Assembly (NCBI GenBank): GCA_964531225.1 | Contig: CAZHDB010000020.1 | Location: 1 to 30,149, forward strand | Source of the DNA: CAZHDB01 sp964531225 | Lineage (GTDB): Archaea; Thermoproteota; Thermoprotei_A; Sulfolobales; Desulfurococcaceae | Direction: 5' to 3' | Length of the DNA stretch: 30,149 nucleotides | Shown here: positions 9,115 through 16,781 of the stretch, piece after piece | How positions within the stretch are numbered: position 1 is the stretch's first letter | Layout: every line of letters begins with the position of its first letter | Notes under the pieces: generated by a model | The model's input: only the letters and a program-made list of their open reading frames with translations | Databases searched by the model: none | Told to the model about the DNA's origin: nothing | Translations under genes and position numbers: made by a program

Positions 9115-10437
9115 ATGAGAAGAGATTTTTGGATAATGGTATTTGAAGCATTCTTTGGAGGATTTTATGTTATAATTACTCGTAGCCTTACCCCTATATT
9201 TCTAGTAAGCACTGGATATAGCCTAAGCGATCTATTACTCCTTAACGCATTTGCAGGACTATTATCATTACTGATAGCCCAGGGTTTAAAGAATATAAGA
9301 TATTCTGGAATCGATATACGCGGTCCACTACTCATATCTCATATACTGGAGAGAATACTCTGGTGCTCTATACCATTCTTTGCATCAGATAGATTGTTAA
9401 TAATAATTATATACGGCTGTGCAATGCTAGTATCTGTTCCTACAAGCTTCTTCCTAGGACTATCGTTTTTCTCACTCTTTAATAATGGTCTATATAGGAA
9501 ACTGCTATCATATCGTACGATCATGTTTAGCACTGCAAATATTCTCGGCCAGATAATAATGATCTTTGTATTAGCTTTTATTGCAGAACCCTACAAATAC
9601 TTCATGCTATACTACATAGCATTTACAGTAGGGATCGTGGCAAGTTTAATTATTACATTATCTCCTCAAATAAAAGCAGTTATGCCTGAAAGATTAGAGA
9701 GTGGTACAGAAGAGGAAATTAAAGCTATTAATATATATTTGTTACTTATTCTGTTATTGTCTGCATCGAATCTGTTATCAATTTCTTGGGTTCCCAGAAT
9801 AATGATAGATCTAGGTGCTCCAGATTATTTCGCTGCATTAATTGGATTTACTCAAACACTAGCGAACATAGTAATGAGTATGTTTTGGATAAGACAAAGC
9901 TATACAAAGTATCGATATGCTATAATCGGTTTAGCATTAGCTCCATTACTCGTATTTATGGCCAATAATCCATATTATCATATTCCTATAGCAGTGCTCT
10001 ATAGTTTCTCGCTTGTAGGAACTAATTTCTTCGCATCATTTGTATTCTCAACTGTTGTTCATAAAATAGGTGCTCCTAAAGCAAGCATATTATTATCTAG
10101 CTCTAATGCATTTGCCCTTATGATTGCCAGTAGTATTGGATACTTCCTTTCACCAATACCATTCCTTGTGTTCCTTCTGGCATGTATATTTGGCTTCATA
10201 GGCCTAGTTGTTGCTTTAACAGCTATACCGGAACTAGCTTTACTACCTCCATCATATACTAGAGTATACTCTAGAACACTCTACATGACAAGTATAGCAA
10301 GCTATAACTTCATAGTATTTACTGTTAGCGAAACAGTAAAAACTACAATTAAGTTACTAGCCTTGATTTTCGCATTAATATTATTATTCATTATATACCG
10401 TACTATATACTATATAATAGTGTTATCAGGTGGATAG
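9115..10437 (+). CDS. Major-facilitator-like polytopic membrane protein
   Basis: A 440-residue protein with about 12 predicted membrane helices in two halves. The halves are separated by a charged cytoplasmic loop near residues 190-205 (MPERLESGTEEEIKA). The layout fits the major facilitator superfamily. The first helix contains FEAFFGGFYVIITRSLTPIF, followed by GYSLSDLLLLNAFAG. The last helix (FALILLFIIYRTIYYIIVL) ends close to the C-terminus. No substrate-specific motif was recognised. The next gene overlaps nothing, but its ribosome-binding site GGTGG is formed by the last codons here, so the two are translated from one message. It could be an exporter or a member of an uncharacterised archaeal clade. 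Confidence 0.75.
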   Translation: MRRDFWIMVFEAFFGGFYVIITRSLTPIFLVSTGYSLSDLLLLNAFAGLLSLLIAQGLKNIRYSGIDIRGPLLISHILERILWCSIPFFASDRLLIIIIYGCAMLVSVPTSFFLGLSFFSLFNNGLYRKLLSYRTIMFSTANILGQIIMIFVLAFIAEPYKYFMLYYIAFTVGIVASLIITLSPQIKAVMPERLESGTEEEIKAINIYLLLILLLSASNLLSISWVPRIMIDLGAPDYFAALIGFTQTLANIVMSMFWIRQSYTKYRYAIIGLALAPLLVFMANNPYYHIPIAVLYSFSLVGTNFFASFVFSTVVHKIGAPKASILLSSSNAFALMIASSIGYFLSPIPFLVFLLACIFGFIGLVVALTAIPELALLPPSYTRVYSRTLYMTSIASYNFIVFTVSETVKTTIKLLALIFALILLFIIYRTIYYIIVLSGG

Positions 10438-10439
10438 CT

Positions 10440-11063
10440 TTGGCCATAAACGAGACCACCGGATATTATGGATTAGAAATCATATGGGATGCATTGAAAC
10501 TAGCTATAAAAGAGCTCATAGAATACCTACCAAATATATTCCTGATATTAACACTTATAGCAATATATATTGCAATAGCTTATATTATAAACAATATCTT
10601 AAGAAGGGTCTTTAAATTATTAAAGGTAGATGAATTAATAAGGCCTGTGGCTAAACAATTATACCTTAGTCTAACTAATTTATTTATAATATTAGTGGAT
10701 ATAGGATTAGCATTATTAGCAATATATTCTATAGTACTAATATTATTCCCACAATATGTAGAATATCTATCTCTCTTCCTAAACTACATTGGTAGAGTAG
10801 CGAGTATAGTCTTTGTCATTATGATTGCATTTGTATCTCTTAATGTAATAGTTGGTTATATAAGGCTTGAAACAAAATTAAGAGGATTCATGTTTCTCAT
10901 ACTATTGTTCGTAACACTCGTATTAATCATTGATATAACAACATTATCGACGGAAGTGAAGGCTCCCTTAGCCTGGGGAATAGGCATTGGTATAGCATTA
11001 ATGATAGCTATATTTTCTATATGGTACTTCTTCCACGATATAATTGAGAAGAAACACTCATAG
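10440..11063 (+). CDS. Small integral membrane protein with an MscS-type TM-helix segment but no channel beta-domain
   Basis: A 207-residue protein with about five membrane helices. Residues 28-66 (LPNIFLILTLIAIYIAIAYI, then INNILRRVFKLLKVDELIR) resemble the conserved TM-helix segment found in MscS-related proteins (Pfam TM_helix). The beta-rich cytoplasmic domain of true MscS channels is absent: after the last helix (GIALMIAIFSIWYFFHDI) only about eight residues remain. Translation starts at TTG 10440 with GGTGG at 10430-10434 inside the end of the upstream gene, showing tight coupling. It ends three bases before the converging Hel308 gene. Its function is unknown; an accessory subunit of the upstream transporter-like protein is a plausible inference. 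Confidence 0.7.
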   Translation: MAINETTGYYGLEIIWDALKLAIKELIEYLPNIFLILTLIAIYIAIAYIINNILRRVFKLLKVDELIRPVAKQLYLSLTNLFIILVDIGLALLAIYSIVLILFPQYVEYLSLFLNYIGRVASIVFVIMIAFVSLNVIVGYIRLETKLRGFMFLILLFVTLVLIIDITTLSTEVKAPLAWGIGIGIALMIAIFSIWYFFHDIIEKKHS

Positions 11064-11066
11064 AAA

Positions 11067-13232
11067 CTAGTAGGTGACAGAATAACCCATATTCTTTAAC
11101 TGCTCCTTAATACTATTTACAATCCTGCTTCCAAATCCAGGTAGAGACAATAGCTTTGCTATAGGAGCTTTAGCTAGATCCTCTAAAGTATATATTCCAG
11201 CTTTTATGAGAGTACGGGCCCTGACCCTACCAATACCTTCTAATTTTACAAGCTCTAAAGCATCCTCCCTAACACCGTATTCAATCCTCATACTTAATAT
11301 CTCAAGTTTATTGGATAGTCTCGGCATATTCTTAATTGAAGATACCCTTGATAGACTAGCAGCTATCCAAGAAGCAGTATCTCTTGCTGCATAGATATCT
11401 CCTGGCCCTATACCATATAAATTTGAGAGCTCATCTTCCGTTGCCTCATTTATCCAGTCTTTAAGCATTCTAGCCTGTACATAAGCTTCAAGCCAGAAGC
11501 CATATTCTATTTCGTCTTCAGGAGGCTCTGGTACTAATTCATTACTTGCATCATCCCATGCACTTTCTTCAAATTCTTCAACAATACGATAATTAATGTA
11601 AGGCCTGCTCCTCATATAATCAGGTGTAAGCGTTATTGCATGTAACAGATAAAGTGTACCATGATCTTCTCTTTTAACGATATTTAAGAACCTATGAGCA
11701 GATAAGGGATCAATATATGTTATTGCTACAATCCTTCCGAGCCCAGTAGGCATTATTATGTCTCTAGCATAAGGCCTTATCATATCCCACTCCATTAGCT
11801 CATTAATGATCCTCTCGATCTCTGCTTCAAAATATCTTGTTGAACGATACTGATAGTAGAACAATGTATTCTTATAAATATCTATCAATTGCTTAAGATT
11901 AATAGCATCACCTGAAGCCACAAGTGATAATGTATGTATTCTTAAGCTCCGTTCATTACTTAACTTACTCTCAACAGGCTCAATACGTCCATAAATATAT
12001 TTACGAAAGGCTTCATCCTTACTACGTGCATCGTATATGATGGCCTCGCCAAATGGATCATACTGTGGCCTGCCAGCCCTACCAGCCATTTGTTTGTATT
12101 CAAAGACAGGAATATTCCTATATCTATGAATATGTGGATCATATCTCTTGATTGATACAAGCACCCTTCTAGCAGGAAGATTTACTCCAGCTGCAAGCGT
12201 CGGAGTAGCAAATACTGCTTTTAAAATTCTTTCACGAAAAGCCTCTTCTACAATTTTTCTAGCAGCACTACTTAATCCCGCATGATGATATGCTACACCA
12301 TATCTCATTAATGAAGATAACCTATCGATCTCATTCCTACTCGGGCTCTCACTCCGTAATCTTTCAATATATTTATCTATAAGGGCCTGGTTAATCATAT
12401 GAGCTAGTAGGTTTAAGTGATTAGTTAGTTCAAAAGCATATTCCTCGGTTTTTCTCCTATTATGGACAAATGCTAGTACCTGATAACCATTTGTTATACT
12501 CTGCAACACTATGCTCAAAAGAGAATTCGATAATCTATGAATAATATTTTCAACGCGTCCATCGGAAAAATAAATTCTTTTACTTTTGGAATCATATGCT
12601 CCCTCAATAAGTTTAATAGGCCTCCAATTACTATATACTAATTCTGCATCAATCCAATTAGCAAGATCGCCGGGATTACCGATTGTAGCTGATAACCCAA
12701 TAATCTGTACATTCATTCTTTTTAATCTAGCTACAATAACTTCTAATACAGGTCCTCTCTCACTATCATTGATCATGTGCAACTCGTCTATTACAACTAC
12801 CTTAATTCTAGGCAACCACCTAGGTTTTAGACGTAAGATAGAGTCAAATCTCTCATATGTAGCTACTATAATATTGTAATTGCCAAGATATTCGCCCGGA
12901 GATTCATAATCCCCAGTTGTAATGCCTATTTTTAATCCGATCTCACTCCATTGTTTTAGCTCATTATATTTTTCACTAGCAAGAGCACGTAATGGAACAA
13001 GATACAATCCAATACGAGGAGATCTAGCTTGTTTGATCAATGCTAATTCAGCAATCAGTGTTTTACCACTAGCTGTAGGTGCAGCTACAACAATATTTTT
13101 ATCATCAAGAACCCCCTTTTTCAATGCTTGAACTTGTATCGGATTAAGTTTCTTGATCCCTCTATTTATCAGTATATTTACTGCATTCTCAGGTATACCG
13201 TAATTAACTATTTCATGTACATTCATTTCCAT
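11067..13232 (-). CDS. hel308: ATP-dependent DNA helicase Hel308 (Ski2-like)
   Basis: Hel308 is an archaeal superfamily 2 helicase that unwinds 3' tailed DNA at stalled replication forks. At 721 residues it is full length. In order: Q-like motif LNPIQVQAL (29-37), Walker A AAPTASGKT (50-58), VPLRALASEKYNEL, ATYERFDSIL, DELH Walker B (149-152), SAT motif LSATIGNPGD, motif V ATPTLAAGVNLPARRV, and motif VI QMAGRAGRPQYDPFGEA. The C-terminus has a helix-hairpin-helix region (LEGIGRVRARTLIKAGIYTL, then SLPGFGSRI), as in the regulatory domain V. GAGGAG lies five bases before the ATG at 13232. It may be read together with the upstream minus-strand genes, although a gap of about 76 bases precedes it. 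Confidence 0.95.
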   Translation of the reverse strand: MEMNVHEIVNYGIPENAVNILINRGIKKLNPIQVQALKKGVLDDKNIVVAAPTASGKTLIAELALIKQARSPRIGLYLVPLRALASEKYNELKQWSEIGLKIGITTGDYESPGEYLGNYNIIVATYERFDSILRLKPRWLPRIKVVVIDELHMINDSERGPVLEVIVARLKRMNVQIIGLSATIGNPGDLANWIDAELVYSNWRPIKLIEGAYDSKSKRIYFSDGRVENIIHRLSNSLLSIVLQSITNGYQVLAFVHNRRKTEEYAFELTNHLNLLAHMINQALIDKYIERLRSESPSRNEIDRLSSLMRYGVAYHHAGLSSAARKIVEEAFRERILKAVFATPTLAAGVNLPARRVLVSIKRYDPHIHRYRNIPVFEYKQMAGRAGRPQYDPFGEAIIYDARSKDEAFRKYIYGRIEPVESKLSNERSLRIHTLSLVASGDAINLKQLIDIYKNTLFYYQYRSTRYFEAEIERIINELMEWDMIRPYARDIIMPTGLGRIVAITYIDPLSAHRFLNIVKREDHGTLYLLHAITLTPDYMRSRPYINYRIVEEFEESAWDDASNELVPEPPEDEIEYGFWLEAYVQARMLKDWINEATEDELSNLYGIGPGDIYAARDTASWIAASLSRVSSIKNMPRLSNKLEILSMRIEYGVREDALELVKLEGIGRVRARTLIKAGIYTLEDLAKAPIAKLLSLPGFGSRIVNSIKEQLKNMGYSVTY

Positions 13233-13308
13233 AGCATCTCCTCTAACAACCTACTAATATATAGCTTATGATTTAAAGCGTATAGTACATAAGCGATCAA
13301 TAGTATCG

Positions 13309-13671
13309 CTAGAATGGTTTAATATATCCAAGTAAAGCTAGTACATATACCAATATAGTATATCCAGCTGCAATAATTATATCTATCAATAACTTTCTCC
13401 TACTCATTTTCCCCCATGAAATACTTATATGCATAAGTAGAAACCCGAGAACATTTGTAAATAAATACGCCAAGACCATTAATTTCGGAAAATAACTTTC
13501 TCCTACAATCTTTGAAATAATTGAAGCAATAACGTATGATATAGGGATATTAATAAATACATCATTCCACCAGGTAAGAGGTGAAAGTATGTAGCCAGTT
13601 AAAAATAATATACCTCTAAATAACCCCTTTCTCGTTTTAATTTCATTGAACTTTTTTCTTAGATCATGCAT
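13309..13671 (-). CDS. Uncharacterised small membrane protein
   Basis: A 120-residue protein with a basic N-terminus (MHDLRKKFNEIKTRKGLFRG) and three probable membrane helices. These are around IPISYVIASIISKIVG, LMVLAYLFTNVLGFLLMHIS and IIIAAGYTILVYVLALLGYI. A tryptophan-rich turn, SPLTWWNDVFINIP, lies between an amphipathic first segment and helix one. No family was recognised. It begins 15 bases after the stop of the SRPBCC-like gene on the same strand, so the two are probably co-transcribed, possibly with hel308 downstream. Confidence 0.65.
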   Translation of the reverse strand: MHDLRKKFNEIKTRKGLFRGILFLTGYILSPLTWWNDVFINIPISYVIASIISKIVGESYFPKLMVLAYLFTNVLGFLLMHISISWGKMSRRKLLIDIIIAAGYTILVYVLALLGYIKPF

Positions 13672-13686
13672 ATTTTTAATGCTCCG

Positions 13687-14754
13687 TTAGCCATGAGTAA
13701 TTGGCTCCTTTAAACACCATACTTTAGTATCAAGTACTTTATCTATACTAGCCAATGTATTTAAAGCATCGACTTCATAATGCTTCTCGTTACCAACGCT
13801 TAAGATCGCACCAATAATAGCCATCTTATCTAGATCTAATACAATCTTTCCATCAATAACATTCCCAGAATCCCTCAAGGAAATAATTAGTTGCTTACAC
13901 TCACTAGTATCGACTCTATTGGTTACTTCCTTCAATATATCAGCTATATTGTGTGGTTGTTTAGACTTTATTCTTGCAAGTAATCTAGTCCTTAGTAATA
14001 GAGAAGCCATGAACACGACATCATCAAGTAGTAGACTGATTTCCTTAATACTTAATGCATCCACTGGTATTGTTTCAAGTTTAGCTAATGAGGGTTTCTC
14101 CTCACTTACTGTTTCTTCACCTATCCTCTTATGTTGAAGATGCTTTTCATCAGGCGATACTAGAGATTCTACAGGCTGAGTAGATGGTTCTTTAGGAGCT
14201 CTTTCCTCTGTTAAAGATATAGCTTGTGGAGATGATGGCGCGATTGTTCTTGCTTCAGCCTCTTTAAGTGGAGCCTCTATTTTCTCAGCTTTCATTACAG
14301 CTCCGGGTACTGTAGGTATCTCTTCAAGTTTTAATCTTCCGGCTAAGTAATCCTGCGCTTTTAGCCATAGGTACTGGGAAGTATATTTTAATAGATCGTT
14401 TAGGAAGCTTGAAGCTATAGGACCTGATGCACCATCTAGCATAGCATCTATTTTGACAATAGTGTTGGGGAATCCCGGCGTTAAGGTAATGACCAGTGCA
14501 ATTCTAGATCTCTTGCCTTCACCATGTATTGTTACTGTATTTTCACTTGGATCGTATCTATATCGGATCCTAAAAGTATCTGATAATCCACCAATTAATT
14601 TCCTAAATTTCACCTCAGCTAGTAATGAGTCTTCCTCCCGCTTAGTTGCTGTTACGAAGGGATAATGATTAAACAGATCCTCAAGGTTTGCAAGAATTTT
14701 AGCAATAACTTCTGGCTCTGCAGGTACTCCAGTGTTTTTAGTAAGCTTCTTCAC
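13687..14754 (-). CDS. SRPBCC-like lipid-binding-fold protein with an extra C-terminal helical domain
   Basis: A 355-residue protein with two parts. The N-terminal 150 or so look like an SRPBCC/START-type fold, as in CoxG-like and polyketide-cyclase-like proteins. There are alternating strands (LLAEVKFRK, FRIRYRYDPSENTVTIHGEG, RIALVITLTPGF, TIVKIDAMLDGA) and a long final helix (SSFLNDLLKYTSQYLWLKA). A charged, Pro-rich linker of about 70 residues follows, then a helical domain (about 230-355) starting at ALSIKEISLLLDDVVFMASL. There is no signal peptide, so it is probably cytoplasmic. The GTG start at 14754 has GGTG four bases upstream. The fold is assigned by pattern only and the ligand is unknown. 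Confidence 0.6.
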   Translation of the reverse strand: MKKLTKNTGVPAEPEVIAKILANLEDLFNHYPFVTATKREEDSLLAEVKFRKLIGGLSDTFRIRYRYDPSENTVTIHGEGKRSRIALVITLTPGFPNTIVKIDAMLDGASGPIASSFLNDLLKYTSQYLWLKAQDYLAGRLKLEEIPTVPGAVMKAEKIEAPLKEAEARTIAPSSPQAISLTEERAPKEPSTQPVESLVSPDEKHLQHKRIGEETVSEEKPSLAKLETIPVDALSIKEISLLLDDVVFMASLLLRTRLLARIKSKQPHNIADILKEVTNRVDTSECKQLIISLRDSGNVIDGKIVLDLDKMAIIGAILSVGNEKHYEVDALNTLASIDKVLDTKVWCLKEPITHG

Positions 14755-14935
14755 AATACACCAACCACGTTACATTTATAGCTAATCTGTAAAATAGGTA
14801 TTGTAGGTTTTACGCAATAAATATATTGTTTATGGAATTTATTAATTCTTTTTTTCATGATTTGCCTAGAGTACTTAATAAATAGCTTAATATAATGTGG
14901 TACATGTATATGTTTTATAGAGGGGATAAAAGCTA

Positions 14936-15181
14936 ATGCCTAAGATCATGACGGCGCTATACCATAAACCTGAAGAATATGATGTCATAATTTCTATTTA
15001 TAACAATGAAGGGTTACTTGTTAAAGAGGAGAAGATTGAAGGTATAAGACAGGTAATTGTCAGGTCAAAAGACGTTAGGATTTCAGCGCAACTTGCCAAT
15101 AATCCCGTAGTCCTGATTATCGACACTGATAAGCCTGTATATAGAGTTAAAGAAGGTAAATTACTTATTATTGGTGAATAA
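14936..15181 (+). CDS. Uncharacterised 81-residue beta-rich protein, first gene of a four-gene operon
   Basis: A small soluble protein with no recognised family. It reads as alternating strands: YDVIISIYNNEGLLVKEEKI, IRQVIVRSKDVRISAQLA, NPVVLIIDTDKPVYRV, KEGKLLIIGE. No cysteine, signal or membrane segment is present. The ribosome-binding site GAGGGG at 14920-14925 is ten bases before the ATG. The next gene starts two bases after its stop, with its own GGTGA formed by the last codons here, so translation of the two is coupled. Confidence 0.7.
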   Translation: MPKIMTALYHKPEEYDVIISIYNNEGLLVKEEKIEGIRQVIVRSKDVRISAQLANNPVVLIIDTDKPVYRVKEGKLLIIGE

Positions 15182-15183
15182 TA

Positions 15184-15648
15184 TTGAGTGTTGTTGGATC
15201 AATGGCCTCAGCTAGTTTTAACGTTCTAACAGGTCTTATAGATGAAGAGAGTAGGAGTAGGTCAAATAGACATATGTGTAGGAAAGTATCTCTTATACTT
15301 TTAAAAGATAATGGTCTAAAGCTTATATCGAAAATGCCTGAAAGAATTCTTGAAAAAACAGAGATCAAGCCTACATATGCACGTGGCAAAGCATATAAAT
15401 ATAGAGTTAAACTTGAACATGGTGATTATGCGATACAAATAAGCCTTGTCAAGAATCTATGGGGCAAAGTTAAGGGATGGATAAATGTCTATAATTATAA
15501 GGGCGAACTTGTATATAGGGCTAAATATGTTGATGGAGAACTTAGGAGAAGCATTGGCAACCCTATATATGCATGGATAGTCCGTTTCGTTGCCGAAGAA
15601 CTCCGTATTCCTGTTAAAAAGACTAGATTAGGTGATGAAGGTGGCTGA
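15184..15648 (+). CDS. Uncharacterised 154-residue protein, second gene of the operon
   Basis: It starts at TTG 15184 behind GGTGA. The protein is basic (many Lys and Arg), with one Cys near the N-terminus (HMCRKVSLILLKDNG). Strand-like segments follow in the middle: YKYRVKLEHGDYAIQISLV, KGWINVYNYKGELVYRAKYV. A helix (AWIVRFVAEELRIPV) ends it. No family was recognised. The last codons, GGTGATGAAGGTGGC, contain the ribosome-binding site and start of the next gene. Confidence 0.7.
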   Translation: MSVVGSMASASFNVLTGLIDEESRSRSNRHMCRKVSLILLKDNGLKLISKMPERILEKTEIKPTYARGKAYKYRVKLEHGDYAIQISLVKNLWGKVKGWINVYNYKGELVYRAKYVDGELRRSIGNPIYAWIVRFVAEELRIPVKKTRLGDEGG

Positions 15649-16042
15649 TGATAGAATGGATGAAATAATACAGATTGCAGAACGTATGTTAAAAGCGTTT
15701 AAGCATATACAGTGTTTTATATTTGAAAAAGATGAGCTCCAAAATGTTAAAAATGCTATAAAGAAAATTGGGTTATACGGTCATATACAATTACGACTAA
15801 TTGATCCTAAGTACCCATTGATATATATTATTAAGCCAAACATTAGGAATTGTATCGATGAATGTAATAGGAAGGCTGAAGAATACATTCTTTCTGGTAA
15901 AGTTAGAGATGAGCTTAAGAAACACTTTAGGATTGAATATATTAGACAGTGCATAAATCATTGTGAGCATGAGAAAGTAAAGGAAATAATTGATATACTC
16001 AAGAAATTCCTTGAGGGAAGAAAAAGTGGAAGTACCAGCTAG
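15641..16042 (+). CDS. Uncharacterised helical protein with twin CX3C motifs
   Basis: About 133 residues from the GTG at 15641, which has GGTG six bases upstream; an in-frame GTG at 15632 is possible. The protein is mainly helical and charged. It carries two CX3C pairs: CIDEC and, about 40 residues later, CINHC, each within a predicted helix, plus a Cys earlier (IQCFIFEKDE). Paired CX3C helices are known in disulfide-bonded or metal-binding helical hairpins, but no family was recognised. It overlaps the preceding gene by eight bases and the next by 17, so all are read from one message. Confidence 0.65.
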   Translation: MADDRMDEIIQIAERMLKAFKHIQCFIFEKDELQNVKNAIKKIGLYGHIQLRLIDPKYPLIYIIKPNIRNCIDECNRKAEEYILSGKVRDELKKHFRIEYIRQCINHCEHEKVKEIIDILKKFLEGRKSGSTS

Positions 16043-16781
16043 CACTAAAAGATTACCTAGAGTAGAACAATCGATACTAAAAATCGGGTTGATAGGGTAT
16101 ATACTTAGAATACTGCCCCTCGTAGAAATAATTGGCTTTATATTTACTGGTCTATTATGGTACAATATATACAAAGTATGGAAGAAATCCTATTTCCTAA
16201 TTGTATCTATTATGTTATTTATAGCAGCTATATCATTAGTAGGATCCAATATCTACTCTGTGATGACAGTTGAGATCGAATTATCAATGACTACAAATAT
16301 ATCCGCTGATCCTATTGCAGTCTTAAATACAACATATAGTCAAATGTTATCAAGTATTACGATTACGAATATGGTTAATAATGGTATCCAAATAATTGTT
16401 GTACTACTAGAGGCCATCGGGTTTCTTTTGTTATATAGAGAATTTTCTCATGTATTTAAGCCGTACGTGTTTATACTACTTATGATGCTCGGCCTAGCCA
16501 TGATCTTTAGTGTAGTATCCGTCTATATCTCGCTCGGTAATCTTAAAACATTAATTATTGAAACACAAGAAATGATAGAACAAGGAGAAACTATAGATCC
16601 TATGGCAATTGGAATGAATTTATTTGCAGTATTAATGCCTATGGCAATTGCTGGACTAGTTGCATTTTTACTAAGAATAATAGCATATGTATTATGCGCA
16701 ATTACAATCAATAGATACAAGAATGCAATTATTGAAGAAATTGTTATAAAAGAACCTCCACCGCCACCGCCTACTGTTTAA
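16026..16781 (+). CDS. Multi-pass membrane protein resembling DUF996, with a poly-proline tail
   Basis: About 251 residues from the GTG at 16026, which has GAGGGA seven bases upstream. A TTG at 15990 is in frame, but the extra residues overlap the neighbour without a ribosome-binding site. There are about six helices, grouped as two, two and two: SILKIGLIGYILRILPLVEI, FLIVSIMLFIAAISLVG, IQIIVVLLEAIGFLLLY, PYVFILLMMLGLAMIFSVVS, LFAVLMPMAIAGLVAFLLRI. The pattern is reminiscent of archaeal DUF996 proteins. An external Thr/Asn-rich loop (TTNISADPIAVLNTTYSQML) and a short hydrophilic C-terminal tail ending in six prolines stand out. The function is unknown. It probably anchors the products of the three upstream genes to the membrane. 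Confidence 0.7.
   Translation: MEVPASTKRLPRVEQSILKIGLIGYILRILPLVEIIGFIFTGLLWYNIYKVWKKSYFLIVSIMLFIAAISLVGSNIYSVMTVEIELSMTTNISADPIAVLNTTYSQMLSSITITNMVNNGIQIIVVLLEAIGFLLLYREFSHVFKPYVFILLMMLGLAMIFSVVSVYISLGNLKTLIIETQEMIEQGETIDPMAIGMNLFAVLMPMAIAGLVAFLLRIIAYVLCAITINRYKNAIIEEIVIKEPPPPPPTV

Noticed and set aside
12586..12879. 97-residue plus-strand frame inside hel308
   Set aside because: It lies wholly antisense to the conserved helicase core, whose motifs explain the sequence.
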